Source: Porticoccus sp041592135 (GTDB lineage: Bacteria > Pseudomonadota > Gammaproteobacteria > Pseudomonadales > Porticoccaceae). Taken from it: DNA of 25,206 bases. Location of the stretch: assembly GCA_041592135.1 (NCBI GenBank), contig JBFHQR010000021.1, one strand, 5' to 3'. Of the stretch, positions 15,212 through 22,806 are shown one piece after another. Under the pieces are notes generated by a model. That model ran no database searches, had not been told where the DNA came from, and was given only the letters and a program-made list of their open reading frames with translations. Position numbers and translations under genes: made by a program. Positions within the stretch are counted from its first letter, which is position 1; each line of letters starts with the position of its first letter.

Positions 15212-16459
15212 CTAGATATACAAATTGATGCGCCCGCTATTGGCCAGGGCCACCGGGTTTGCCTGCGGGGCGTCCACCCGGTCGCCGAGCTCCTCCACCG
15301 CCGGGCCGCCCGCCGCAGCCGCTTTGTGCTGTTGGGCGAACTCGCGCTGCTGCTCACCCCGGTGTTCGCCGACCATGGCCTCTCCCAGGCTGATGCCCTG
15401 TTCCGCCAGCAGCTCGCGCAACTGCGGCAGGGCATTTTCCAGCGCGGTGCGGACCTGCGGGTTATGGGCGCTGAAGTGGAAGTTGGCCCGCTGGTCGGAG
15501 AGATCGATATCCACCACCAGTGGCCCCAGCGACGCCGGGTTCAGGTGCAGTGAGACCTGCTGGTCGTTGTTCTGCACCATGGCCAGCAGGTGCTGGCCAA
15601 ATTCACCGGCCCACTGCGGGGAGGCAAGCGGCGCTTTGACGCCGAGATGAGTCACGCTGTTGGTATCCCGGAGTTGACTGCCGAGGGCGGCCTGAAAACC
15701 GCTGGGCAGGGCGCTGTTCCCGCCCGCGGCGCTGGTCGTCGCACCCTCGCCCAGAGGCGGCTCCACGGCGAATGCGGCGGCCGTCTGCTGCGCGCCGGTG
15801 CGCGCCGCCAACAGCGGGGGGGCACCGTCGGCATCGGGATAAGCGTCTGTCGGCTCGACGCTCTCGCTCGCCCCAGCGGTCGCTAGCGCCGCCGCCTGGG
15901 TCTTCATTTCCGCACCCCGTGGGGATGGGTTCTGGCCTGTCTGAGTCCAGGTTACCGCGGCCTTCACGGGGGTGGTGGTGGCAGCGACGGCGGGCAGTTC
16001 GCCCGCGCTGTCCGGGGGAGCGTCAGCGGCTGCGGCGGCCGCCTCGGCCAGGCTCTGGGGTGCGGCGCCCGCCGCCATCGCCTCGACCAGCCCCGGCGGT
16101 ATCGCCCCGGCCTGCACCAGCGGCACGGCACCGGGGTGGTCGAGCAGGGCCTGCGCCAGGCTTTCAAAGCGCTGGGCCAACTGCGGATTCGCCCAGGACA
16201 GGGGGGCGTCGGCGGTGAGCGCATTCAGGTTGCCAAACGGCAGGTGGTTGGCGGCGGGGGCGACGGTCAGCGCACCGCTCCCGTTGGTCGCATCGGTGCC
16301 GTTTTCCCGCTGTTCGTCTGGCCGTTCCCGCTGTTGCCGGGCAACGTTTTTCAGGGTATTGGCAAAGCTCTCAGACGGCAGGTCGCCTTCCACCCCGCTG
16401 GGGGACTCGACCGGACGGTCGACCTGACTGGGCAAGTTGACGATGGCATTGATGTCCAT
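15212..16459 (-). CDS. fliK: FliK, hook-length control protein
   Basis: FliK is a secreted molecular ruler that stops hook growth at the right length and switches the export gate (through FlhB) to filament substrates. The 415-residue product is close to enteric FliK (about 405). The N-terminal and middle part (1-290) is disordered-looking and rich in Ala, Pro and Gly, as expected for the ruler. The conserved C-terminal switch domain (about 285-365) contains QVSLHLNPASLGPLVVDIDL and HFSAHNPQVRTALENALPQL followed by RELLAEQGISLGEAMVG. A Gln-rich tail follows. The ATG at 16459 is 2 nt after the fliJ stop, with its AGGAG partly inside the fliJ end (CAGGAGTAGCC). An 11-bp inverted repeat lies 51 nt upstream. 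Confidence 0.95.
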   Translation of the reverse strand: MDINAIVNLPSQVDRPVESPSGVEGDLPSESFANTLKNVARQQRERPDEQRENGTDATNGSGALTVAPAANHLPFGNLNALTADAPLSWANPQLAQRFESLAQALLDHPGAVPLVQAGAIPPGLVEAMAAGAAPQSLAEAAAAAADAPPDSAGELPAVAATTTPVKAAVTWTQTGQNPSPRGAEMKTQAAALATAGASESVEPTDAYPDADGAPPLLAARTGAQQTAAAFAVEPPLGEGATTSAAGGNSALPSGFQAALGSQLRDTNSVTHLGVKAPLASPQWAGEFGQHLLAMVQNNDQQVSLHLNPASLGPLVVDIDLSDQRANFHFSAHNPQVRTALENALPQLRELLAEQGISLGEAMVGEHRGEQQREFAQQHKAAAAGGPAVEELGDRVDAPQANPVALANSGRINLYI

Positions 16460-16461
16460 GG

Positions 16462-16935
16462 CTACTCCTGGGCGTTGGGGTCAGAGGCATTGGCAAAGGC
16501 GGACGTGCGCGACATCAGCGTGACGCTGATGTCGTCGTGCAGGCGCTGTTCGCGGCGCTGCTCTCCCTGGCGCTGCACGGCGTTGAGGCGCGCGGCCAGG
16601 GTGTCGTAACCGACCAGTTGTTGTTGTTTTTCACGCCAGGATTCGCGGTGCTGAACAACACTCTGTTCGTGTTTGGCGAGTTTTTCCTGGGCCTGTTGAA
16701 TGGCGTTGTCGAGCATCGCCAGGAAGCGCTGGAACTCCCTCAGGGTAGTGAGTTCGATACCTTCGGTGGCCAGGCCGTGCAGCTGGTTGCGGTATTCCAG
16801 TCGGTAGGCCACCAGTTGGTCGATCTGCACGCTGATAAGGCGCTGGTCACGCTGTTTAGTGGCCAGCAGTTTGGCGGCGGCATCGCGGGCCTCCCGGGCC
16901 AGGTTGGTCAATAGCGCCAGTGATTCTTTTCTCAT
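16462..16935 (-). CDS. fliJ: FliJ, flagellar export chaperone/ATPase stalk protein
   Basis: FliJ is a coiled-coil protein that sits in the centre of the FliI ATPase ring like the gamma subunit of F1 and couples it to the export gate. The start is the ATG at 16935, overlapping the fliI stop by 4 nt (ATGA); this gives 157 residues, about ten more than enteric FliJ. The whole protein is charged, Gln-rich and helical (LTNLAREARDAAAKLLATKQ, QRFLAMLDNAIQQAQEKLAK, VVQHRESWREKQQQLVGYDT), as expected for an antiparallel coiled coil. The last 25 residues (DDISVTLMSRTSAFANASD) do not look like coiled coil, and their codons contain a perfect inverted repeat. A longer open frame continues upstream antisense-like through fliI but is a GC-rich artefact. 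Confidence 0.94.
   Translation of the reverse strand: MRKESLALLTNLAREARDAAAKLLATKQRDQRLISVQIDQLVAYRLEYRNQLHGLATEGIELTTLREFQRFLAMLDNAIQQAQEKLAKHEQSVVQHRESWREKQQQLVGYDTLAARLNAVQRQGEQRREQRLHDDISVTLMSRTSAFANASDPNAQE
16510..16534. repeat. 11-bp perfect inverted repeat at the end of fliJ, upstream of fliK
   Basis: CGACATCAGCG (16510-16520) and CGCTGATGTCG (16524-16534) are perfect reverse complements with a 3-nt loop. The structure lies inside the last codons of fliJ (encoding DDISVTLMS), 51 nt before the fliK start codon. It has no following T-tract, so a role as RNA structure or protein site is possible but unproven. Confidence 0.6.
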
Positions 16936-18296
16936 GTTGCTGATCCGAAGATGGCGGCGAGTCCGCGCTCTGTCTGTTCTACCGAGGCGCCCTCGCTGAA
17001 CGGCTGGCGCAGGAAGCTCTCCAGTTTGGGGTACATTTCCACCGCCAGATCCAGTTGCGGATCGCCGCCGGGGCTGTAGGCGCCGACGCTGATGAGATCG
17101 CGGTTGCGCTGATAGCGTGAAAAAAGCTGCTTGAAGTGCTGGGCGATGTCGAGCTGCTGCTTGCTGACAATCGCGTTCATGGCGCGGCTGATGGAGGCTT
17201 CGATATCGATGGCCGGGTAGTGCCCGGCCTCTGCCAGGGTGCGGGACAGCACGATGTGGCCGTCGAGGATGGCGCGGGCGGAATCGCCGATGGGATCCTG
17301 CTGGTCGTCCCCCTCGGTCAGGACGGTGTAAAAAGCGGTGATGGAGCCGCTCCCCCGGGGGCCATTGCCCGCGCGCTCCACCAGCGCCGGCAACTTGGCA
17401 AATACCGAGGGCGGATAGCCTTTGGTGACCGGCGGCTCGCCAATGGCCAGGGCGATTTCCCGCTGCGCCATGGCGTAGCGGGTCAGCGAATCCATGATCA
17501 GCAGCACGTTGTGTCCCCGGTCGCGGAAATCCTCCGCCAGGCGGGTGGCATAGGCCGCGCCCTGCAGGCGTTGCAGCGGCGAGGTGTCCGCCGGCGCGGC
17601 CACCACCACGGAACGTTTGAGGCCGTCGGCGCCGAGGATGTTGCTGATAAAGTCCTGCACCTCCCGGCCCCGTTCGCCGATCAGCCCGACGACAATTCTG
17701 TCGGCGGCGGTAAAGCGCGCCATCATCCCCAGCAGCACCGACTTGCCGACCCCGGAGCCGGCGAACAGCCCCATGCGCTGGCCGCGCCCCACCGTCAACA
17801 GGGCATTGATGGCGCGCACCCCCACATCGATGGGCGCCTCGATGGGCGCCCGGGCCAGCGGATTGATGGCCGGCGTCGCAAGGGGGACCTTCGGGGCACC
17901 CTTGAGGGGGCCGAGGTCGTCGAGGGGATCGCCGCTGCTGTCCAGCACCCGACCCAGCAGGGCATCGCCGACGGGAAAGCGGCGGGTGTGGGTGCCGCAG
18001 TCCTCGGTCAGGGCAAAAACCCTGGCACCGGGGGTCAGGCCGCTGATTTCGTGCAGTGGCATCAGGTAGAGTCGTCCGTTGGCAAAGCCCACCACTTCCG
18101 CTTCCGCATAGCGTTTGTGTTCGAGTTGGTTGTCGCGGGCCACTTCGATCTGGCAGGCGCTGCCCAGGGGGACTTTCAGGCCGACGGCTTCCAGCACCAG
18201 GCCGCTGGCCCGCACCACCCGGCCGCTCTGTTGGTAGGCTGTGCCGGCGGCGACCCGCTGGCGAAACTGGCCGAGGGAATGCTGCCAATCGAACAT
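16932..18296 (-). CDS. fliI: FliI, flagellum-specific export ATPase
   Basis: FliI is the cytoplasmic hexameric ATPase of the flagellar export apparatus, related to the F1 beta subunit. I chose the ATG at 18296 (MFDWQHSLGQFRQRV), giving 454 residues, the normal length and outside the fliH gene. A longer reading from 18419 would add 41 residues that are just fliH in another frame. The Walker A motif AGSGVGKS is at 179-186, GLIGERGREV with the catalytic Glu region at 204-213, and Walker B VLLIMDSLTR at 264-273. The typical KGYPPSVFAKLPALVERAGN block and FTVL-like FYTVLTEGDDQQDPIGD follow. The C-terminus includes MYPKLESFLRQPFSEG. It starts 29 nt after fliH and overlaps fliJ by 4 nt. Confidence 0.98.
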   Translation of the reverse strand: MFDWQHSLGQFRQRVAAGTAYQQSGRVVRASGLVLEAVGLKVPLGSACQIEVARDNQLEHKRYAEAEVVGFANGRLYLMPLHEISGLTPGARVFALTEDCGTHTRRFPVGDALLGRVLDSSGDPLDDLGPLKGAPKVPLATPAINPLARAPIEAPIDVGVRAINALLTVGRGQRMGLFAGSGVGKSVLLGMMARFTAADRIVVGLIGERGREVQDFISNILGADGLKRSVVVAAPADTSPLQRLQGAAYATRLAEDFRDRGHNVLLIMDSLTRYAMAQREIALAIGEPPVTKGYPPSVFAKLPALVERAGNGPRGSGSITAFYTVLTEGDDQQDPIGDSARAILDGHIVLSRTLAEAGHYPAIDIEASISRAMNAIVSKQQLDIAQHFKQLFSRYQRNRDLISVGAYSPGGDPQLDLAVEMYPKLESFLRQPFSEGASVEQTERGLAAIFGSAT

Positions 18297-18325
18297 CCTG
18301 GCCGATTCTCCCTGAGGGGCATCCA

Positions 18326-19078
18326 CTAACCGTTGCCCCCGACCACTCTGGCCAGGCTGCGGCGCTGGCGGACCTGGGCGAGAATCATTTTGCAGCGGGT
18401 TTCCCAGCTGGCGTCGCACTCCTCGTGGGCGCTGATCAAGCGGCAGCCCCCCCGGGTGATCAGGTCGTCGGATTGCAGGCTCCAGCCCGCCACCTCCAGC
18501 TCGCTGCCCATCAGTTGTTCCACCAGTTCGCGGTCCTCCGGGTGCAGGCAGAGGCGGGGTTTGCCATTCAGGCTCGGTTCGGTGTGGAGCAGTTCCTTGA
18601 CCACTTCCAGGATCAGGACGGGGCGCTCATCGAGCTGGTCGCGGGCCAGTTGTCGACCGATGGCCAGGGACACGTCCACCAGCTCTGCGGCGATGTCGGT
18701 GTCGAGCTGTTGCATGGCCACGGCAAAATTGGCCACCAGCTGGGTTAGGGGTTGCAGGCTCTGTTGCAGCTGCTGCGCCAGTTCCTTTTGTGCCGCCAGG
18801 CGACCTTCCCGGAGCCCTCGCTCGAGGCCCTCCTTCCTGCCTGCCTCGAAGCCCGCTTTTTTGCCGCTGTCGAAGCCCTCCTTGTGGCCCGCCTGGCGTC
18901 CCGCGGTCAAGCCGGCCTGGTAGCCCTGCTGGCGCTCATCGGGCGGGTTTTTTTTCTGGCCTTTGGGCTGGCTGGCTGTTTCGGGTTGCGGCGGATTGGC
19001 CGGCGCCAGTTTGGTCATCTGCCAGGGCTGCCAATGGCTGGAGAGCGGCGCGGTTTTGTCCAGCTGAGGGTCAGACAT
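18326..19078 (-). CDS. fliH: FliH, regulator of the flagellar export ATPase
   Basis: FliH forms a dimer that binds FliI, anchors it to FliN in the C ring and resembles the peripheral stalk of F-type ATPases. The 250-residue product has a polar, proline-rich N-terminus (1-50), then an unbroken series of glycines at every fourth residue from 52 to 92 (GYQAGLTAGRQAGHKEG and onward), the GxxxG repeat helix known in FliH. The C-terminal half (about 95-250) carries the FliH/YscL-like pattern VDVSLAIGRQLARDQLDERP, PRLCLHPEDRELVEQLMG and ITRGGCRLISAHEECDASWE. The ATG at 19078 lies in an 8-nt overlap with fliG. The repeat and the neighbours make the call secure. Confidence 0.97.
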   Translation of the reverse strand: MSDPQLDKTAPLSSHWQPWQMTKLAPANPPQPETASQPKGQKKNPPDERQQGYQAGLTAGRQAGHKEGFDSGKKAGFEAGRKEGLERGLREGRLAAQKELAQQLQQSLQPLTQLVANFAVAMQQLDTDIAAELVDVSLAIGRQLARDQLDERPVLILEVVKELLHTEPSLNGKPRLCLHPEDRELVEQLMGSELEVAGWSLQSDDLITRGGCRLISAHEECDASWETRCKMILAQVRQRRSLARVVGGNG

Positions 19079-20081
19079 ATTGGTCGTTTCCTGTCGACAG
19101 GGCGATTTCGCCGGAGTCCGCCAGGCGCCTTACCACCTGCAGGATGGCTTTCTGCTCGGCTTCCAGCTGGGATACCCGAACCGGTCCCCGGTTATCCATG
19201 TTGTCGATCAGCAATTCGGCGGCGCGCTGGGACATGTTGCTGGTGAACTTGTTCATCAGCGGTTGCGGCGCGCCCTTCAGGGCGATGGCCAGGGAATCAT
19301 TGTTGATCTCTTTCAGCACCATCTGGATGGCCCGGTCATCCAGCTCGATCATGCTCTCGAACAGGAACATTTCGTCGATGATGCGTTGCGCCAGGTCCTC
19401 GTTGTAGGCCCGCACCGCTTCGATGGTGGCCTCCTCGACACTGCTGTTCATCAGGTTGAGGATTTCCGCGGCGGTTTTCACGCCGCCCATTTTGCTGCGT
19501 TTCAGGTTCTGGCCATCCAGCATGCCACCCAGTACCTCGGTGAGTTCGTGCAGCGCCGCCGGTTGCACCCCGCTGAAGGTGGCGATGCGCAGCACGATGT
19601 CCTGGCGCAGCTTGTCGTCAAACAGCTCGAGAATGCTGGCGGCCTGACCGCGCTCCAGGTGAACCAGGATGGTGGCGATGATTTGCGGGTGTTCATCGCG
19701 AATCATTTCGGCAACGGTGGGGGCCTCCACCATGTTCAGCGCGTCGATGCCGGAGGTGGCGGTACTGGTTTCGACGATATCGTCCAGCAGGCTGGCGGCG
19801 CGCTCGCTGCCGAGCACCTTGGTCAGCACGGCTTTGATGTATTCGCCGGAGCCCTGCCCGAGCAGTGAAAGCTCCTCGGATTCATCGTAAAAATTATCCA
19901 GCACCCGCTGCATTTCCTCGTGGGAGATCTGTCCCAACATGGCCATTTCGTGGCTGAGGTCCTCGATTTCCCGCATGGTGAGGTGTTTGAACACTTCCGC
20001 CGTGCTGTCTTCGTCGAGGGCCATCAACAGGATGGCACCCATGCGCGGGCCGCTGGCCTTGAGTGACAGTTCGTTGCTCAT
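19071..20081 (-). CDS. fliG: FliG, flagellar motor switch protein (torque generation)
   Basis: FliG is the top layer of the C ring; it binds the MS ring through its N-domain and meets the stator through its C-domain. The 336-residue product matches the usual size (about 331). The N-domain starts SLKASGPRMGAILLMALDED. The middle-domain EHPQ motif is at 130-133 (MIRDEHPQIIATIL), and the following linker has SKMGGVKTAAEILNLM. The C-terminal torque domain reads RIIDEMFLFESMIELDDRAI, IALKGAPQPLMNKFTSNMSQ and GPVRVSQLEAEQKAILQVVR, very like the E. coli protein. It overlaps fliF by 4 nt (ATGA) and fliH by 8 nt, suggesting coupled translation of ring and ATPase components. Confidence 0.98.
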   Translation of the reverse strand: MSNELSLKASGPRMGAILLMALDEDSTAEVFKHLTMREIEDLSHEMAMLGQISHEEMQRVLDNFYDESEELSLLGQGSGEYIKAVLTKVLGSERAASLLDDIVETSTATSGIDALNMVEAPTVAEMIRDEHPQIIATILVHLERGQAASILELFDDKLRQDIVLRIATFSGVQPAALHELTEVLGGMLDGQNLKRSKMGGVKTAAEILNLMNSSVEEATIEAVRAYNEDLAQRIIDEMFLFESMIELDDRAIQMVLKEINNDSLAIALKGAPQPLMNKFTSNMSQRAAELLIDNMDNRGPVRVSQLEAEQKAILQVVRRLADSGEIALSTGNDQYV

Positions 20082-21805
20082 CCCTTGTTTATCCAGCTGC
20101 GCACGATCATGGCAATCAGGCGGGGATCATCTTTGGCCGCCTGTCGCACCTCATCGATACTCTGCTCATAGTTGGAGGCCTTGCGCCTGCGGCCGTCCAG
20201 GGATTTGCGGGCGGCGATGTTTTCGGCAGCGGGCTCACCGCTGGGGTCGGGAATGCCGGCCCCCAACATGGTCGGTGGTATGGGAATCCTGGGGGTCGGG
20301 GAGGGCTGCAGGTGCTTGCGCAGCAAGGGCCGCAGGACGATCTGGAAGATCACCAGCGCCCCGATCGCCGCGGCCAGGTAACGGGCCAGGCTGAGGATCA
20401 GCTGCTGGCCGCCGACTGTCTTCCAGAAGGGCGGTTCGGTCAGCTCCGGGGCTGCGGCTTCGCTGGCAGGCTGTTCGGTGAACGGGCTGTTGACCACCTG
20501 CACCTGATCGCCGCGGGCCTCGGAGAAGCCCATGGACTGTTTGACCAACAGGGTGACCTGCTGCAACTCCTCCTCGTCGAGGGGTTTCATGAGCGGGTTG
20601 CCTTCTTCGTCCAGTTCGCTGCGGTAATTGACCACCACGGCGCTGCTCAGGCGCTCAATGCGGGCGCTTTGGTGCTGGATGTGAATGATGTTGCGATCGA
20701 CTTCGTAATTGACGGTGTTTTCCCGCTGCAGGCTGCCGCCACTCTTGGCCGCTGGGCTGTTGCCGGCTTTGTCGCCCTTGCCCTTTGCCGGGGGCGGTGA
20801 GGTCGGCGGGGCATTGGACAGGGCGCCGGGAATGCCCGCGGCGACGGCATCGGAGCCGTCGAGGTTGGTGCTCCACTGGGCGCTGCGCACCGCGGCGGAA
20901 GCGCCGTCCTGGTTGGGCACGAAATGCTCGACGGTTTCCTCGCGACTGGAAAAATCAATCTGGGCGGTGACCTGGACATGGATGTTGTTGCGGCCAAACA
21001 GCGGGGTCAGGGTGTTTTCAATGCGTTCGCGATAGGTGTTTTCCACCTCCTGGACATGGTCGAGCTGGGTGCGTTCCTGGCGGGTGTCGGGTCGGCCGGA
21101 GTTGGACAGCAGGTTGCCATTCTGGTCGACCACGGTAATGTTGTTGGTGGTCAAGCCGGATACGCTGCTGGACACTAGGTGGACAATGGCATTGACCTGG
21201 CCGGGGTCCAGCACACGGCCAGGGTGCAGGGTCACCAGCACCGACGCTTTTGCCGGTTCGCGGTTGCGCACAAAGACGGATTCCTTGGCCAGTGCCAGGT
21301 GGATGCGGGCGTTGACCACCGGCCACAGGGCCTGTATCGAGCGCACCAGCTCGCCCTCCAGGCCGCGCTGGAAGTTGAGCTGTTCGGCAAATTGACTGAT
21401 GCCAAAGGCCTGGTTATCCATCAGTTCGAAGCCGACCCCGGCCCCGTTCGGCAAGCCCTGTTCCGCCAGTTGCAGGCGCAGCATATGCACCTGGTCCTCG
21501 GGGACGAGGATCGCATTGCCGCCTTCGCTGAAGCGATAGGGCGCCGTGCGCTTGTCCAGTTCGTTGATGATGCGGCCGCCGTCGGCTTCGCTGAGATTGC
21601 TGAACAGCACCCGGTACTCGGGGGTTTCCGCCCAGATAAACAGCGCCATGATGACGGCGACCGCTGCGGCACCCAGCATCATGGCCAGCACCAGGGAATT
21701 GTTGCCGCGCAGTTTGTGCAGGATGGCGTTGGCGGAGGTCAGCGACGGCACGCCAGTCTGGAGGACATGGCTGGTGGATTCTGCAATTGGCGGCGCACTG
21801 CTCAT
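20078..21805 (-). CDS. fliF: FliF, flagellar MS-ring protein
   Basis: FliF builds the MS ring in the inner membrane, the base on which the rod, C ring and export gate assemble. The 575-residue product is normal. Residues about 38-58 form the first membrane helix (SLVLAMMLGAAAVAVIMALF). The periplasmic ring-building motifs follow: APYRFSEGGNAILVPEDQVH, FGISQFAEQLNFQRGLEGEL and ASVLVTLHPGRVLDPGQVNA, then IVHLVSSSVSGLTTNNITVV. A proline/glycine-rich loop lies near 340-360 (NAPPTSPPPAKGKGDKAG). The second membrane helix is near 470-490 (LARYLAAAIGALVIFQIVL). The FliG-binding C-terminus reads AAKDDPRLIAMIVRSWINKG, intact. It is the first gene of the leftward block and is divergent from fliE. Confidence 0.98.
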   Translation of the reverse strand: MSSAPPIAESTSHVLQTGVPSLTSANAILHKLRGNNSLVLAMMLGAAAVAVIMALFIWAETPEYRVLFSNLSEADGGRIINELDKRTAPYRFSEGGNAILVPEDQVHMLRLQLAEQGLPNGAGVGFELMDNQAFGISQFAEQLNFQRGLEGELVRSIQALWPVVNARIHLALAKESVFVRNREPAKASVLVTLHPGRVLDPGQVNAIVHLVSSSVSGLTTNNITVVDQNGNLLSNSGRPDTRQERTQLDHVQEVENTYRERIENTLTPLFGRNNIHVQVTAQIDFSSREETVEHFVPNQDGASAAVRSAQWSTNLDGSDAVAAGIPGALSNAPPTSPPPAKGKGDKAGNSPAAKSGGSLQRENTVNYEVDRNIIHIQHQSARIERLSSAVVVNYRSELDEEGNPLMKPLDEEELQQVTLLVKQSMGFSEARGDQVQVVNSPFTEQPASEAAAPELTEPPFWKTVGGQQLILSLARYLAAAIGALVIFQIVLRPLLRKHLQPSPTPRIPIPPTMLGAGIPDPSGEPAAENIAARKSLDGRRRKASNYEQSIDEVRQAAKDDPRLIAMIVRSWINKG

Positions 21806-22076
21806 AGAACGTTTAACCTTTCTCTGTCGAGGTGCCGAGCCGTTTGGGAAGACGCTGCCGGGCGGGAAAAGCCGCTGTTGCCCGACCGTTCGTTATGACT
21901 AAAAACGGTCGGCCTGTGTTGGGCGGCACGCCTCGAGTCGAACTATTATCAGCACTCGGTGACGGGCTATAAGCCGAGAAAGCGCTATTTTTTGGTCGCT
22001 AATTGATGGATTGCTCCGGTCGGGGGTGCTGGTAACCTCTCGCCTCATCCACAAACCCTGAAGCAGGAGGCGAATT
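21806..22076. promoter_or_regulatory. fliF/fliE divergent intergenic region
   Basis: This 271-bp gap must contain promoters for fliF (left) and fliE (right). Its clearest element is the inverted repeat at 21882-21912. I find no sigma-28 match and no good sigma-54 GG-N10-GC core. A strong AGGAGG (about 22065-22070) precedes fliE. An AAATAGCG 8-mer on the minus strand (near 21983-21990) looks like a half FlhDC box, without a recognisable second half. Confidence 0.5.
21882..21912. repeat. 9-bp perfect inverted repeat between fliF and fliE
   Basis: CCGACCGTT (21882-21890) and AACGGTCGG (21904-21912) are perfect reverse complements separated by 13 nt. The centre-to-centre spacing of about 22 bp puts both arms on the same DNA face, as for a dimeric regulator. 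The right arm shares AAACGGTCG with the fliK-fliL gap. No T-tract follows, so it is more likely an operator than a terminator. Confidence 0.6.
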
Positions 22077-22412
22077 GTGGCTATTCCACCAATTCACTCA
22101 GCCCTTCAGCAAATGCACACCCTGGCGGCGCAGGCCGCCGCGAAAAACGATGTGGCGGTTGTGCCGCATGGGACCGCGGAGGTTGGCCGGAGCGGTTTTA
22201 TTGATGAGCTGCAGAGTTCCATCGAAAAAATCAACCAGCTTCAGGGCGCCGCGAGCAGCAGCATGAAGGCCTTTGAGGTGGGCGATCCGAATGTGTCCCT
22301 CAGCGAGGTGATGGTGGATAAGCAAAAAGCCGGGCTCGCTTTCGAGATGGGGGTGCAGGTTCGCAACCGCCTGATTCAGTCCTACAAGGAAATTATGAAT
22401 ATGCAGGTTTAA
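22077..22412 (+). CDS. fliE: FliE, MS ring-rod adaptor protein
   Basis: FliE links the export gate and MS ring to the proximal rod and is the first axial protein exported. The 111-residue length is typical (enteric FliE is 104). The conserved half is C-terminal: FIDELQSSIEKINQLQ, then AFEVGDPNVSLSEVMVDKQK (residues about 64-83), then LAFEMGVQVRNRLIQSYKEI and the end MNMQV, a near-exact family match. The start is GTG at 22077 (MAIPPIHSALQQM), supported by AGGAGG about 6 nt upstream. It stands alone on the plus strand, divergent from fliF as in Salmonella, and converges on the flaG-like gene with only 16 nt between stop codons. Confidence 0.97.
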   Translation: MAIPPIHSALQQMHTLAAQAAAKNDVAVVPHGTAEVGRSGFIDELQSSIEKINQLQGAASSSMKAFEVGDPNVSLSEVMVDKQKAGLAFEMGVQVRNRLIQSYKEIMNMQV

Positions 22413-22439
22413 CGGCGGCATGTTCGCCCTAAACCTTTT
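22406..22439. terminator. Bidirectional terminator shared by fliE and flaG
   Basis: GGTTTA (22406-22411) pairs with TAAACC (22430-22435), and inside it GGCG (22414-22417) pairs with CGCC (22425-22428) around a 7-nt loop. A TTTT run (22436-22439) follows on the plus strand. The fliE stop TAA and the flaG stop (CTA on the plus strand) are both partly inside the outer stem, so the same hairpin can end both transcripts. The minus-strand side lacks a T-run as clear as the plus side. Confidence 0.65.
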
Positions 22440-22779
22440 GGTCCAGCAGCAGGCCGGCCAGCTCATCCAGTCTTTCCGCAATGCGCAGTACTTCTTCCGA
22501 GGGAAACTGGCGAATCACCGTGCCGGTCTCCCGATCAATGATGCGGGTAACAATTTTCGCTGACTTCTGCTGGATGTCAAACTCCACCCCGTAGGGGCGC
22601 ACCACATCGTTCACCTGCTGCACCGCTTTCACCAGCGTTTCCATGGAGGCAGGTTGTTCCGCCGTGGCGGCCGGGGGGAGCTGCTCGAGCACCCGCTCAA
22701 CCCGTTGTGAGCCGGAGAGTTGCCCCAGGTTGAGTTCACTGGTGCCAGCCAAATTGTTTGATGATTGCAATAGCGTCAT
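22429..22779 (-). CDS. flaG: FlaG family flagellar protein
   Basis: FlaG proteins are small late flagellar proteins that affect filament length or polymerisation in several bacteria; their exact molecular role is not settled. The 116-residue product has a variable, Ser/Asn/Gln-rich first half and a conserved second half: GVEFDIQQKSAKIVTRIIDR, then ETGTVIRQFPSEEVLRIAER and LDELAGLLLDQKV. The D-x-x-T-G-x-V-I-R-Q-F/I-P-S-E-E pattern is the family hallmark. The ATG at 22779 has AGGA about 9 nt upstream. The gene is behind its own sigma-28 promoter and after the fliC terminator, so it is a separate late transcript. The usual following genes fliD and fliS are absent. Confidence 0.93.
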   Translation of the reverse strand: MTLLQSSNNLAGTSELNLGQLSGSQRVERVLEQLPPAATAEQPASMETLVKAVQQVNDVVRPYGVEFDIQQKSAKIVTRIIDRETGTVIRQFPSEEVLRIAERLDELAGLLLDQKV

Positions 22780-22806
22780 GGCATCGATTCCTGCTGTTAT
22801 TAACCC

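Noticed and set aside
16462..18288. 608-codon frame that appears to extend fliJ through fliI
   Set aside because: Only its last 157 codons are FliJ; the rest is a frame-shifted reading of fliI with Arg/Pro-rich composition. The ATG at 16935 with the ATGA overlap is the real start.
17136..18329. 397-codon antisense open frame across fliI/fliH
   Set aside because: Same reason: third-position GC bias of fliI keeps the opposite frame open; the sequence is His/Gly/Gln-rich without recognisable domains.
21983..21990. AAATAGCG on the minus strand, like half of an enteric FlhDC box
   Set aside because: Neither the preceding AAYGS part nor an inverted second box at 10-12 nt is present.
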